A DNA stretch of 64,000 nucleotides, taken from assembly GCA_913055785.1 (NCBI GenBank), contig CAJXLJ010000008.1, positions 1 to 64,000 of the forward strand. The letters are read 5' to 3'. The translations under genes were made by a program, and so were the position numbers. This stretch comes from an uncultured Parvularculaceae bacterium (GTDB lineage Bacteria > Pseudomonadota > Alphaproteobacteria > Caulobacterales > Parvularculaceae). Below, piece after piece: positions 44,489 to 53,506 of this stretch. Below the pieces are notes generated by a model. That model was not told where the DNA came from, did no database searches, and saw nothing but the letters and a program-made list of their open reading frames with translations. Within the stretch, counting starts at the first letter, position 1. Every line of letters begins with the position of its first letter.

Positions 44489-45958
44489 TCAACGGGAGTT
44501 TTCTTTGTTACGTAAAAAAGCAGGCACGCATGTTGGATTTTTTCTTGCGCAGCCCGCTTCACCGAACGTGATATAAACTTCTTCCATAAACGATGCGAGG
44601 CGCACATCATGCGGAGACAGGTTAGAGGCAATATCGCTTGCCCGCATGCCGTGTTCAAGGCCTTCTAATATTTCTCCAGCGTGGCCATCGCTAATGGTAT
44701 TCATACGTTCAAGGATGTCTGCATAAGAATAATGAGTATCTCGCCCGGCATAAAGTTCGGACAAAAATCCCTCAAACGCTCCTGGGCCTTTTTGCGATGA
44801 AAGCTCCGCGTCTAGAAGTAGAGAGAACACTGCGCCGCCGCCATATATCATCATTCTGTTTCGCGCTTTTTCTTTACCTGCCTCTGCAAATGACATTGGC
44901 CCGCCGAAACGCAATGCAAGCAGATAACGGCGGATTGAGTTTTCTAGTTTCTTTTCAAGTTCGACTTCATCAATAGCGCCCGTTGCAAACAGACCTTTTA
45001 TGGTCAAGTAGTCTGTTACGCCTTCCTGAAACCATTCAAGGTCGGTTTCATTTTCAAATCGAATGCCATGCCCGAGCCAACGATGAATAAATTCATGGGC
45101 GAAACCGTGAAGCCACACTACCTTCTCTTCCGGGCGAACGGGCGTTACAAAGCGTTGCCCAAAGCTATCGGCGAATGCGCCCCCGCCGGGCTTGTCGTCA
45201 GCGGCCAAAAAGATAAAATAGTCGCTCTCCGGAGCACCGCCAAACAAATCAACAAAATGCGCCGACAAACCGGATGCGGCGGTTTGCGCTTCCACCGCTG
45301 TAGTTTTAAGCGCTTCCTCGTATACAAATGTGAATGAGCGCTCGCCGATTTTGACCGTTTGGGATCCGATATTTGGTCCTACGGTAAAACCGTTTCTCTG
45401 TAAGCGCTCGAGCGATGCCGTTTCAAATCGCATCGGCGTCATTTGAGTCCACGGCGCGTGCACGCCCCAACCAGATGGGAGATCGAAATCAACGACTGCG
45501 TCGCAGGACTCATTTGCTTCGTCTGCGAGAAAGATCGAATACCCGACGAAATAAAACCCTTCGTCAAAATGGTGTCCCACTTCTTCTTGCCCAAAAGGCC
45601 ACGATGCTTCGTCTTGCTTTGCGGTGACGCGATAGCGGAGCACCACTTCTTTGCCGACGAATTGTTCCGGCATGCGCCAATTTCCAAGGTCAACATTTGA
45701 CAATGGCGATCCTGGTCCGTCACTCATGGAGACCGTCACGTCGCTGAAATAATCGTCAAGAGTAAGTTGGCCGCTTACGTCTTCATACGAAAACGTGGTC
45801 ACATTTTGAGAGCTTGGCGTGAAATGCACGGCCACTTCAAAATTATCATCCCCTTTGTACGAAACCTCGTAGCGGGTCGTTGCGCATTCGTCTGCTCTCG
45901 CCATCGAGAACGGAATAAGTGAGATCGCCAGTGCGGTGGTCGCTATCCGTGTATGCAT
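44489..45958 (-). CDS. Secreted M1/M61-like metallopeptidase
   Basis: This encodes 489 residues with a signal peptide (TALAISLIPFSMARA). The gluzincin zinc site is complete: FAHEFIHRWLGHG gives H-E-x-x-H and EWFQEGVTDYLTI gives the third ligand Glu and the following conserved region. An N-terminal beta-rich domain of about 220 residues is present, as in M61 (glycyl aminopeptidase) and M1 enzymes. AGAGGA precedes the start at 45958; the longer frame upstream is not supported. The substrate is unknown. Confidence 0.82.
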   Translation of the reverse strand: MHTRIATTALAISLIPFSMARADECATTRYEVSYKGDDNFEVAVHFTPSSQNVTTFSYEDVSGQLTLDDYFSDVTVSMSDGPGSPLSNVDLGNWRMPEQFVGKEVVLRYRVTAKQDEASWPFGQEEVGHHFDEGFYFVGYSIFLADEANESCDAVVDFDLPSGWGVHAPWTQMTPMRFETASLERLQRNGFTVGPNIGSQTVKIGERSFTFVYEEALKTTAVEAQTAASGLSAHFVDLFGGAPESDYFIFLAADDKPGGGAFADSFGQRFVTPVRPEEKVVWLHGFAHEFIHRWLGHGIRFENETDLEWFQEGVTDYLTIKGLFATGAIDEVELEKKLENSIRRYLLALRFGGPMSFAEAGKEKARNRMMIYGGGAVFSLLLDAELSSQKGPGAFEGFLSELYAGRDTHYSYADILERMNTISDGHAGEILEGLEHGMRASDIASNLSPHDVRLASFMEEVYITFGEAGCARKNPTCVPAFLRNKENSR

Positions 45959-46258
45959 GTCTTTTATTCCTCTCAACCAGAAAAAAGTGCAATCCGTTCC
46001 TCTACAATTGAGATCATCCCACTGTCTCGGAAAATTGTCGAATAGCTTTCGTGCATAGTTGCGATGCAGGGCCAAAATGCAGCTTTGAGTAGGGTTCGCG
46101 CCGGTTATGCGCCAAATAGGCGGGATTAGGCGTCGGCGGCGTGAAATATGTTGTAGCCACAAGTGGTTATGGGTACTAAAATCAATCAGTCGCTTAGCCG
46201 ACAGCCGGATTAAGCTTATCGGCTCGGCGACGGGGCTTCATAATGGGCGGTGTTTTCC

Positions 46259-47146
46259 ATGGAAATGCAACAAATCAGGTATTTCCTATCGCTTTCCACG
46301 ACGCTGAATTTTACGCGGGCGGCGGAAGAGTGCAATGTCTCGCAGCCGGCGCTGACCCGCGCCATTCAAGCGCTTGAAGGCGAACTGGGCGGGGAGTTGA
46401 TACGCCGTGAAGGTCGTCTCTCACATCTGACAGAACTTGGCCAGCGCATGCTGCCGCTGATGGAGCGCTGCTATGATAGCGCTGTGACGGCGAAGGATGT
46501 CGCCCGAGCCGTCACCAAAAACGAAGTCGCGCCCTTGTCGCTTGCGGTCTCGCATAGCGTCAATATCGAAATGTTCATGCCGCCGATTGCTGAACTCTTT
46601 CATGGGTTTCCCGGCATCCAGATGCGCATAACTCATGGCTCCGGTGAGGAGGTCTTGAACCGCCTCAAGGAAGGAGGAGCCGAGCTGGCTTTGGCTGGTC
46701 CGGTAGATATGTCTTGGGAGCGTCTCGACCAGTGGCCGTTAAAAACCGAAGGCTTTGAACTCGCAATGCATGCCAATCACCCGTTGGCGAAAGAAAATAG
46801 CGTCGATGGTGATAAACTTCACGGACACCCTATTTTTGCACAAGTCGGATGTGAATGCCGCAAAATCCTCACGGACTGGTTCGACGATCAAAACATCGCT
46901 TTTGTTGTATCCCACGAAGTCGATACACACCACGACATGAACGCTCTCTTAACGGCAAGCTCGGGGATAGCGCTGGTGCCTAAAAGCGCGCCACACGCCA
47001 GTCAGCTAAAGCGCGCCGTATTGAATGGGCTTGAATTAACTCGAACAATCTCAGCCTACGCAGTAGCGGGCAGGGCCCGTTCGCCTTCAGCTTCGGCGTT
47101 TCTCAATCTTCTAAGATCGGCTGACTTTTCGGCCGCCGCCGCTTGA
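46259..47146 (+). CDS. LysR family transcriptional regulator
   Basis: This encodes 295 residues. The N-terminal winged helix is typical (MEMQQIRYFLSLSTTLNFTRAAEECNVSQPALTRAIQALEGELG, displayed in the first 44 residues), and the co-inducer domain follows (PLSLAVSHSVNIEMFMPPIAEL ...). Two Cys in VGCECRKIL and the adjacent peroxiredoxin gene hint at redox sensing, but OxyR-like spacing is not evident. It diverges from the peptidase gene, tail-overlaps the peroxiredoxin gene, and is the only regulator near the Rieske locus. Confidence 0.88.
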   Translation: MEMQQIRYFLSLSTTLNFTRAAEECNVSQPALTRAIQALEGELGGELIRREGRLSHLTELGQRMLPLMERCYDSAVTAKDVARAVTKNEVAPLSLAVSHSVNIEMFMPPIAELFHGFPGIQMRITHGSGEEVLNRLKEGGAELALAGPVDMSWERLDQWPLKTEGFELAMHANHPLAKENSVDGDKLHGHPIFAQVGCECRKILTDWFDDQNIAFVVSHEVDTHHDMNALLTASSGIALVPKSAPHASQLKRAVLNGLELTRTISAYAVAGRARSPSASAFLNLLRSADFSAAAA

Positions 47147-47851
47147 GACGGCGTCGAGCGCAGAAAGAATATCACTCACTTCCATCCGTGTACGATAATC
47201 AGCGTTGACGTATCGTGCTGCAATGACTCCTTTGCGATCGAGCACGAACGTCGCCGGGATCGGCAGCAACCAACTTGGGCTTGTCTGATAAGAAGGTACA
47301 TCCCAGCCTGCGGACGAAATTAGCGTCGCCATATCGTCGTCTACCCAGATGGCGAGATTAAGCGCCAGCGCGTAGCCGTTGTCGACATCTGTCAGAATTG
47401 GAAAACGATCATCGGAGTCGCTGGCGAGCCGTTGCGTGTACTTTCTGTTCTCAGGCGTGATGGCAAGGATTTGTGCACCATGTTTTGACGCTGCTTCGGC
47501 GATCTCGCCAAGCGCGGCTGCCGTTGTCTGGCAGTACGGACACCAGTGACCTCTTAGAAACGCAACGACGACAGGGCCATCTTTCAGCATCTCTTGAAGC
47601 CCGACGAGATGGCCATTTTGATCCGGCAATACAAAGTCCGGCAGCGGATCTCCGACATTTGGCGCCAATTTGCCGGCTTCAGCCTCCTGCAGCCGCCCGA
47701 CAAAAACATCAACCGCTTCAGCGAAAACAGTGCTGAGATTTCGCACCTCATCCGCGATGATCTGGAGACGCTCCTTAAGCGGTGCATTCGTCTCTATGGC
47801 GCGGCGGGTTGCAACTTCGAGGGCGGCGACAAGTTCATTCGTTCCAGACAT
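47111..47851 (-). CDS. Peroxiredoxin / AhpC-TSA family protein
   Basis: This encodes 246 residues. An N-terminal helical region of about 65 residues precedes a thioredoxin-fold domain: LPDFVLPDQNGHLVGLQEML, then VVVAFLRGHWCPYCQTTAAALGEI, with C-P-Y-C as the active site. Such PrxQ-like proteins reduce peroxides or act as thiol-disulfide enzymes; the C-x-x-C suggests intramolecular disulfide turnover. No signal peptide. Its 3' end overlaps the lysR 3' end by 36 bases in convergent orientation. Confidence 0.85.
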   Translation of the reverse strand: MSGTNELVAALEVATRRAIETNAPLKERLQIIADEVRNLSTVFAEAVDVFVGRLQEAEAGKLAPNVGDPLPDFVLPDQNGHLVGLQEMLKDGPVVVAFLRGHWCPYCQTTAAALGEIAEAASKHGAQILAITPENRKYTQRLASDSDDRFPILTDVDNGYALALNLAIWVDDDMATLISSAGWDVPSYQTSPSWLLPIPATFVLDRKGVIAARYVNADYRTRMEVSDILSALDAVSSGGGRKVSRS

Positions 47852-48452
47852 CTTTGGCCTTTATTGGGGGCGTAATCGCCGCGTTACTTTTATCACCCCT
47901 TACGCCCTCGGCGAGCGTGCGGAAAGCACTTAAAGCGTATCAGGTTTATGCCTCGTACGCATAGCCATTGGGCTATGCGCGATCCGCATCGAACCCATGC
48001 TTTTATTCAAATTCTATCAGGCCCGGACAGGGGGTAATTGGGGACGACCAACGCAATCTCAAGGTAACCTAAAAGGTGGCTGCGCCATCTGAAGGCGCAC
48101 TACGAAAACTGCGAGTGATGAGACTTTCCAGGTAGTACTAAAAATGCAGACGCTACGGTTTCTTGTATTTCTGCGCAGAGTATAAGAACTGCGATGTGTA
48201 TCAATGGGCATAAAGAATTCGACTATCTTATGACGCTCTCATATTTCTATTGGCCACGTCAGACGTAAATAAGAGCAGGGCGATAAAAGCATGGTTGCTC
48301 ATGCTGAGCTTGTTCGTGTAAATCGGGATTTCCTGTTTTCAGAATTTATCCTGTAATACAGAAATTGGATTACACGAGTCAGGCTTGAGAGTTTGGCTTT
48401 CGTTACTATGTGGAAAATCTATGTTCTGCACTTTGCACCGAAGCGAAATTCT
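47852..48452. other. 600-base gap, no gene seen
   Basis: I found no supported coding frame, RNA gene or long repeat. It contains one perfect short hairpin, CGCATAGCC-ATTG-GGCTATGCG, at 47958-47979. It separates the redox locus from the recombinase cassette and may hold an element boundary. Confidence 0.4.
47958..47979. repeat. Short perfect hairpin
   Basis: Nine-base arms CGCATAGCC / GGCTATGCG with loop ATTG lie about 105 bases upstream of the peroxiredoxin start. It could be an operator or an element end; there is no direct evidence for either. Confidence 0.4.
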
Positions 48453-50096
48453 CTACGCCTTAGAACGTGCGGATAGCATTTCTCGTTGCTCAACCCAGCA
48501 TGTCGGCATCTCGCTGAGCCGGCGCAGATCTTCAGCGCTGACTGCATAACTGCCGTCGCCCCTTATCAATGCGTCAACGATATCAGGCGCCAGAAACGCC
48601 AGCGTCAGAACGCGATGGGTGGTGGTTGCATCGCCGCCGTCTTCTTTAATGATCGATTTCAGCTCACGGTTCGGATTCTCGAACCAGGCTTTTTTCCATC
48701 GATGCGCCCTGGCGAGGAGGGTGCTAATCGACTCGTCTGGCGTTTCCGGTCGCTCGCAGCCGCCAAGGATGAGGCGGGCGCCGAGCTTGCAGTTCCTGAA
48801 CTCAACCGCTTTCCTGATCGTGAATTCCTCAAGCAGCGCATCGTCGGCGTCCGCATCCTTGAGCATCGCATTGACGTCGAGAGTCAGCGCAAGCACTTCT
48901 TCATTGAGCGAAACGGTTTTGATGAAGGGGCGCAATTCCTGGCAGCGCTGACTGGGCGGTGAGGATTCGGTAATGGCCAGCCATGCCACCGCTTTCTTCA
49001 CTCTGGCGCTAACTTGCGCTGATGCGCCCGGTTTCAGGATGTCATTGGCGGCGGCGTCCGCATCAGCAGTCCATTTATCAATGGCCCGGGCGACGGCGGC
49101 TTCAACATCATCCGCTTTCAGGCGGATCGATTTTGATTTCTCGAATTCATTCTTACCGGTGACGTAGTAGCGGTAGCGCCGTCCTGCCTTTTTTGCGTGT
49201 TCGGGCGTCAGCCGCTGATTTTTCCACGAGAGTATGCCGGCGAGGGGGCTTTTCTTGTTTTTGGGAGGTCCGCGCCATTGCGTGCGGCCGCTGATCTTCT
49301 CCTGAACGCGTTCCCATTGCTCGCGCTCGATAATGGCCTCATGCTGGCCCTCATAGAGTTGATTGCCGCTTCTCATGAGGCCCGCGTAAACAGGGTTTTT
49401 GAGGATGTGATAGATCGGCCCCCGGCTTAAGGGCAGGCCGCCCGATCCGTTCGCCCGGCGCTTGGTCAACCAGCCCACTCTTCTCGCATGAGCGATGATC
49501 TCCTGAACGGCGCCATGTCGATCATATTGAGTATAGAGCTCCCGGACGATCGCCGCCTCGCTTTCAACGACGATGAGCTTCTTGTCGATATTGTGATAGC
49601 CGAGCGGCGGGTTGCCGCCGGTCCACATTCCTTTCTTGCGCGAAGCAGCGATCTTGTCCCTGACGCGCTCGGCCCCAACCTCCCGTTCGAACTGAGCAAA
49701 GGAAAGAAGTACGTTGAGCGTGAGCCTCCCCATGGAGTTCGAGGTGTTGAAGGCCTGGGTCACGGAGACGAAGGAGACCTCATGCTTGTCGAACCGCTCA
49801 ACGAGCTTGGCGAAGTCGGCGAGGGAACGGGTAAGCCGGTCGACCTTGTAGACGACGACTATGTCGATCTTACCGTCATCAATATCGGCGAGCAGCGCCT
49901 TGAGACCGGGGCGCTCCATATGGCCTCCCGAGATCCCGCCGTCGTCATAGCGGGCCTTGACGGCGCGCCAGCCTTCGCCGCGCTGGGAGGCGATGAACGC
50001 CTCACAGGACTCTCGCTGGGCGTCGAGGGAGTTGAACGCCTGATCGAGCCCTTCCTCGGTCGACTTCCGCGTATAGATGGCGCAGCGCCTTATCAT
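48453..50096 (-). CDS. Serine recombinase (large resolvase family)
   Basis: This encodes 547 residues of the large serine recombinase type. The catalytic resolvase domain spans ~1-150 (AIYTRKSTEEGLDQAFNSLDAQRESC with the nucleophilic Ser in YTRKS, VYKVDRLTRSLADF). A recombinase domain follows (NPPLGYHNIDKKLIV, PIYHILKNPVYAGLMRSG), then a helical region. It lacks a clear four-Cys zinc-ribbon, so it is a cassette recombinase of the alphaproteobacterial kind rather than a standard phage integrase. It overlaps the DUF2924 gene by 4 bases (ATGA); together with DUF3489 they form a recurrent mobile cassette. Confidence 0.92.
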   Translation of the reverse strand: MIRRCAIYTRKSTEEGLDQAFNSLDAQRESCEAFIASQRGEGWRAVKARYDDGGISGGHMERPGLKALLADIDDGKIDIVVVYKVDRLTRSLADFAKLVERFDKHEVSFVSVTQAFNTSNSMGRLTLNVLLSFAQFEREVGAERVRDKIAASRKKGMWTGGNPPLGYHNIDKKLIVVESEAAIVRELYTQYDRHGAVQEIIAHARRVGWLTKRRANGSGGLPLSRGPIYHILKNPVYAGLMRSGNQLYEGQHEAIIEREQWERVQEKISGRTQWRGPPKNKKSPLAGILSWKNQRLTPEHAKKAGRRYRYYVTGKNEFEKSKSIRLKADDVEAAVARAIDKWTADADAAANDILKPGASAQVSARVKKAVAWLAITESSPPSQRCQELRPFIKTVSLNEEVLALTLDVNAMLKDADADDALLEEFTIRKAVEFRNCKLGARLILGGCERPETPDESISTLLARAHRWKKAWFENPNRELKSIIKEDGGDATTTHRVLTLAFLAPDIVDALIRGDGSYAVSAEDLRRLSEMPTCWVEQREMLSARSKA

Positions 50097-50563
50097 GAGC
50101 TCACGCCATTCGGCTCAGTGCGCGGGGAGCGCAGCCCGAAGAACTTCGGTCCGTTCCATTTGGCCCCAGTGATGGCGAAAGCCGCGGCCGAAAGAGATCG
50201 GAACTTCTTCCCGTCCATATAGACGCCGTCTTCGGCCATATAGACTTCATAGGTCTTGCCCCGCCATTCGCGGATCAGCCGCCCGCCGGCCTTGAGGCTG
50301 CGGGCGTGCTTCGCCCCTTTCGGCTTAATGCTCTTCTTATTCTCGAACCGCTCCAGTCTGGCGGCGACGCGGGCGATGAGCCCGCGATGGCCGCTCGCCT
50401 GAATCTCGTAGGCGACCGCGAGGGTGAGGAGCTTCCGGCCGATGCGCTTCGGCGCCGGGCCGCCGGCAAGTTCACGGTAGCGCTCTTTAAGTTCAGCGTA
50501 GGAAAGCGACCTGAGCGCCTCGATCTCGGCCGCGAGATGCTCAGGCGAGGGAAGGCGGCCCAT
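50093..50563 (-). CDS. DUF2924 protein
   Basis: This encodes 156 residues, the middle gene of a DUF3489 / DUF2924 / serine-recombinase cassette found widely in alphaproteobacterial genomes. Typical elements are LSYAELKERYRELAGG near the N-terminus, RRIGRKLLTLAVAY-like KRIGRKLLTLAVAYEIQ, and the C-terminal KTYEVYMAEDGVYMDGKKFRSLSAAAFAITGAKWNGPKFFGL, whose parts resemble a RAMA/DUF4357-like DNA-associated domain. Its role is unknown, probably accessory to recombination. Confidence 0.9.
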   Translation of the reverse strand: MGRLPSPEHLAAEIEALRSLSYAELKERYRELAGGPAPKRIGRKLLTLAVAYEIQASGHRGLIARVAARLERFENKKSIKPKGAKHARSLKAGGRLIREWRGKTYEVYMAEDGVYMDGKKFRSLSAAAFAITGAKWNGPKFFGLRSPRTEPNGVSS

Positions 50564-50880
50564 CAGGCCGCCTTCAGGAAGTAACGCCGCCCGCCCTTGG
50601 CGTCCGTTTTAGTCTCCAGTTCAAGACCGAGCTTCTTCTTGACCGTGCCCGCGAGAAACCCGCGCACCGAATGCGCTTGCCAGCCGGTCGCCTTCGTCAT
50701 CTCCTCGATCGATGCGCCGGTCTTTCGCCTGAGCAGCGCCAGCACTGTTTCCTTTTTTGATTTTCCGACGGCGGGTGAAGAGCCCTTGCCGGTTGCAGCA
50801 GATTTCGTCGCTACGGACTTTTTAGTTGCAGTTTTCTTGACCGGTGTTCGGGCTATTTTTACAGATGTCTTGCGCGCCAT
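50563..50880 (-). CDS. DUF3489 protein
   Basis: This encodes 105 residues, the first gene of the recombinase cassette. A Lys/Thr/Ser-rich disordered N-terminus precedes a small winged-helix-like domain: KKETVLALLRRKTGASIEEMTKATGWQAHSVRGFLAG, then KKKLGLELETKTDAKGGRRYF. Likely DNA-binding, possibly a regulator or partner of the recombinase. The end and the start of the next gene overlap by one base. Confidence 0.9.
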   Translation of the reverse strand: MARKTSVKIARTPVKKTATKKSVATKSAATGKGSSPAVGKSKKETVLALLRRKTGASIEEMTKATGWQAHSVRGFLAGTVKKKLGLELETKTDAKGGRRYFLKAA

Positions 50881-51307
50881 ATGCGCCTCCTTGCCTGTTG
50901 CACTGCGACAAGCCCGGCGTCTTCAAACGGTCGGGCGGCAAGGGGCGCGGGCCAGCTCCGCGGCGGCGCTTGGAACAGCAATGCTCGGAATGAAAGGGAA
51001 GTCCAGTCGGAAATCCGAAATAAAAAAGCCAGATGCATAAGTGAGGAACAATACAGCTTCGAAGCTGATGGCAATATTTTACCGCTTCGTCCGTCACATT
51101 CTGAAGGGTCTACGGCTTAAATACTTCAAAATTGAGCAACTGCGATCCGGTGTCGATATAATTACTGCTAATAGATACACGAACCATGTTCTCCGCCGAT
51201 TGACGCGCTTCAATGTCATATGCGACTTTCTTGCTGAGTTTAATTTCAACTCCTTGCGAATGAGATCGGTTGCAATAGTTGGAAAGGCGCAGTCAGGGCG
51301 GTGATTG
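50881..51307. other. Gap upstream of the recombinase cassette
   Basis: This 427-base stretch is AT-rich in its right half. No coding frame has supporting similarity. It should contain promoters for the DUF3489 cassette (minus) and the AraC-type gene (plus). No tRNA or obvious att-like repeat was seen. Confidence 0.35.
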
Positions 51308-52114
51308 ATGAGATCAAATCCCAACCGGTTCGCAGTGCAAAAAACACTGCTCCGCGACGTCATTGTCAATGACGCTCAATTACTGGATTTTGGTTTTCCC
51401 GCACACTGCCACGAGCATGTTGTTATCGGCGCGCTGAGTTTCGGTGAAAAAACATCAAAGTACGGGTTTCGCCGTCACGAAGTACGTCAAGGCGACGTAA
51501 TGCTCGTCAATCCGGGCCAGACGCACGATGGCGTTCCTGCGGGCCGGCAAGGCCGACGGCACACAATGTTGGAGATTGATATTGCCGCCTTTGAAAGAAT
51601 GTGCGCATTCGCTTGCGGAAGGGCGGATGTCGAGTTTGAGCGGCCGATCGTTCGTTCGCCGGAGATTTATCGCGCTTTCCGAATGTGGCGACGCGCACTT
51701 CTCGCGGATGATGCAGCGATGGAACAAGAGGCTCAGATCCACTTTTTCGGCGTTCTACAGGAAGCCGGCGCCTTCGGACCCCGGGGCGTAAAGCGCGTTC
51801 CGGAATTAGCGAACAGGGCGCGCCTTCGTATCCTGGAGTCCTTAGACGCTCCAGATCATTTTACGGATATGGCTTGCCAATTCGGGGTCAGCAGGTATCA
51901 GGTCTTGCGTGCGTTCCGCGCCGCCTACGGTATGACGCCTGAGGAATTCAGGCGCCAACAGCGTGTCCAGCGTGCGCGGGATGCTCTTGGAAACGGAGAA
52001 TCTCTTTCGGAAGTCGCTGCATCCGCCGGATTTTCCGATCAAAGTCACATGACGCGAGAGTTCCGGCGCTTGGTTGGCGTCACGCCGGGCGAATACCGGT
52101 ATGCGCTGCAATAG
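51308..52114 (+). CDS. AraC family transcriptional regulator
   Basis: This encodes 268 residues. The N-terminal cupin-type AraC_binding domain is evident (HCHEHVVIGALSFGE, VRQGDVMLVNPGQTHDG). The C-terminal helix-turn-helix pair is FTDMACQFGVSRYQVLRAFRAAYGMTPEEFRRQQRVQ and LSEVAASAGFSDQSHMTREFRRLVGVTPGEYR. It heads, in the same direction, the AhpD-like, ICL-like and GNAT genes and is their probable regulator. A TTG one codon upstream is an alternative start. Confidence 0.88.
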   Translation: MRSNPNRFAVQKTLLRDVIVNDAQLLDFGFPAHCHEHVVIGALSFGEKTSKYGFRRHEVRQGDVMLVNPGQTHDGVPAGRQGRRHTMLEIDIAAFERMCAFACGRADVEFERPIVRSPEIYRAFRMWRRALLADDAAMEQEAQIHFFGVLQEAGAFGPRGVKRVPELANRARLRILESLDAPDHFTDMACQFGVSRYQVLRAFRAAYGMTPEEFRRQQRVQRARDALGNGESLSEVAASAGFSDQSHMTREFRRLVGVTPGEYRYALQ

Positions 52115-52212
52115 CATTACGCGCCCGAACCGCCGCACGTGAGTTCAATACAGCGCGTACTATCGATGATAGCCGTTCGATGTCCCGCTGCGGGCGCCGA
52201 ACGGAGAAATAG

Positions 52213-52668
52213 ATGAGTTATCTTAATGGGGATTTTCCCGAAATTGATCTTAAGACCGATGCGAGCAAAGTGATTGCGGTGCTCTCGGCGCTGGATGGCG
52301 TTGTCAGCGACCTCTCCGCGTCCGCCGGACTTAGTGAAGGATTTTGCCATCTTCTGCGCCTTCGGGCCTCGCTGATAAATGGCTGCGCTTATTGTATCGT
52401 GCTGCACACGGAAAAGGCTGAATCGACAGGTGAAAGCCGAAAACGGATTGCGCTTGTTGCAGCGCCTAACCGTGCTGATTGTTTTAGTAAATTTGAGTTG
52501 TCGGCGTTGCAGCTAATAGAAGCGGCGACCTGCCTCAAGTCTCCGTTGGAGCCGATCAACAGTTCGTTGCCTAATGATGTGCGTGCAGCAGTCACGTGGA
52601 CCGCAATACTAATCAACGCATGGAATAGGTACTCAATATTCAGTGCCAAGAAATTAAACCATGATTAA
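52213..52668 (+). CDS. Carboxymuconolactone decarboxylase / AhpD-like protein
   Basis: This encodes 151 residues, all-helical. The AhpD core is visible as LLRLRASLINGCAYCIVLHTEKA, with the redox C-x-x-C and the following His. AhpD-like proteins use these cysteines to relay reducing power to peroxidases or act on lactone-like substrates; this member's reaction is unknown. The C-terminus (VTWTAILINAWNRYSIFS) matches family style. It overlaps the next gene by 8 bases, so the two are co-translated. Confidence 0.85.
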   Translation: MSYLNGDFPEIDLKTDASKVIAVLSALDGVVSDLSASAGLSEGFCHLLRLRASLINGCAYCIVLHTEKAESTGESRKRIALVAAPNRADCFSKFELSALQLIEAATCLKSPLEPINSSLPNDVRAAVTWTAILINAWNRYSIFSAKKLNHD

Positions 52669-53506
52669 TACTCCCCGAGAGGCCGCCGCCCGGGTCAGCG
52701 CTTATCTTGCTTTGCAAGAGGAGGGCAGGCCTTCGCTTATCGCGTGCCCTTATGACGCCGGCAGCGCCGTACTGCTTGAATCGGCCGGATTCAAATCGCT
52801 ATGGACGTCTAGCGCCGGAGCGGCTTTCGCACTCGGCAGGCCTGACAATTCCCTTACGCGCGCCGAGGCGCTGGCGCACGGTGCGCAAATCGCCCTGGCC
52901 GTGCGCGCGCCGGTATTCGCTGATTTTGAGAATGGCTTCGGCGTTGCGCCCCAAGACGTCGTCGAAACCATATCTGCGGCGGCGCTAACGGAGTTGGTGG
53001 GTTGTTCGATCGAGGACTATTTTCCAGGCGAAAGCGATCCTTTGGGGCCGATTTCACTTTGCCGGGAACGGATTGCAGCAGCTTGTGAAGCCGCGAAGGG
53101 CGCCGGGCGCGAATTCCTCATCTGCGCGCGAGCCGAAAACTTTCTCGTCGGACAGCCAGATACCGCCGCCACAATTACCCGGTTGCAGGCCTACCAGGAG
53201 GCCGGAGCAGACTCGCTGTTCGCGCCAGGGATCACGCGGATCGGCGATCTGCGCGCGATTGTCAGTGCGGTTGACCGCCCGGTTGAGGTGCTCTTCACAC
53301 CTCGATGTGAATTCGACCTGTATGCGCTGTATGAAATTGGCGTGCGCCGTTGCATTCTGGGCAGTTATTTTTCTGCCGTTGCGTTCAGTGCGATACGCGA
53401 CGTCGCGTGCGCTCTGCTCAACGAAGGAAAATTTCCCGACACGCCACTCAGCGTTGACTTCAGTACCCTGAACGGTTTATTCACAACGACCTGCAGCCCG
53501 AAATGA
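52661..53506 (+). CDS. Isocitrate lyase/PEP mutase family protein
   Basis: This encodes 281 residues in a TIM-barrel of the ICL/PEPM superfamily: CPYDAGSAVLLESAGFKSLWTSSAG, VFADFENGFG (metal-binding D-x-x-x-G region), CSIEDYFPGESD and ICARAENFL. The loop motif K-x-C-G of true isocitrate and methylisocitrate lyases is missing, so this is one of the short paralogs, which may cleave C-C or P-C bonds of other oxo acids. It overlaps both neighbouring genes by a few bases. Confidence 0.85.
   Translation: MINTPREAAARVSAYLALQEEGRPSLIACPYDAGSAVLLESAGFKSLWTSSAGAAFALGRPDNSLTRAEALAHGAQIALAVRAPVFADFENGFGVAPQDVVETISAAALTELVGCSIEDYFPGESDPLGPISLCRERIAAACEAAKGAGREFLICARAENFLVGQPDTAATITRLQAYQEAGADSLFAPGITRIGDLRAIVSAVDRPVEVLFTPRCEFDLYALYEIGVRRCILGSYFSAVAFSAIRDVACALLNEGKFPDTPLSVDFSTLNGLFTTTCSPK

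Noticed and set aside
45959-46162. N-terminal extension of the peptidase
   Set aside because: A signal peptide starts at the internal ATG (45958) with AGAGGA upstream; the extension is Arg/Cys-rich and unlike a leader.
34626-51307. Integrative element bounded by a tRNA-Val duplication
   Set aside because: I looked for a second copy of the tRNA 3' end near the recombinase cassette and in the following gaps and saw none; no tyrosine integrase is present.
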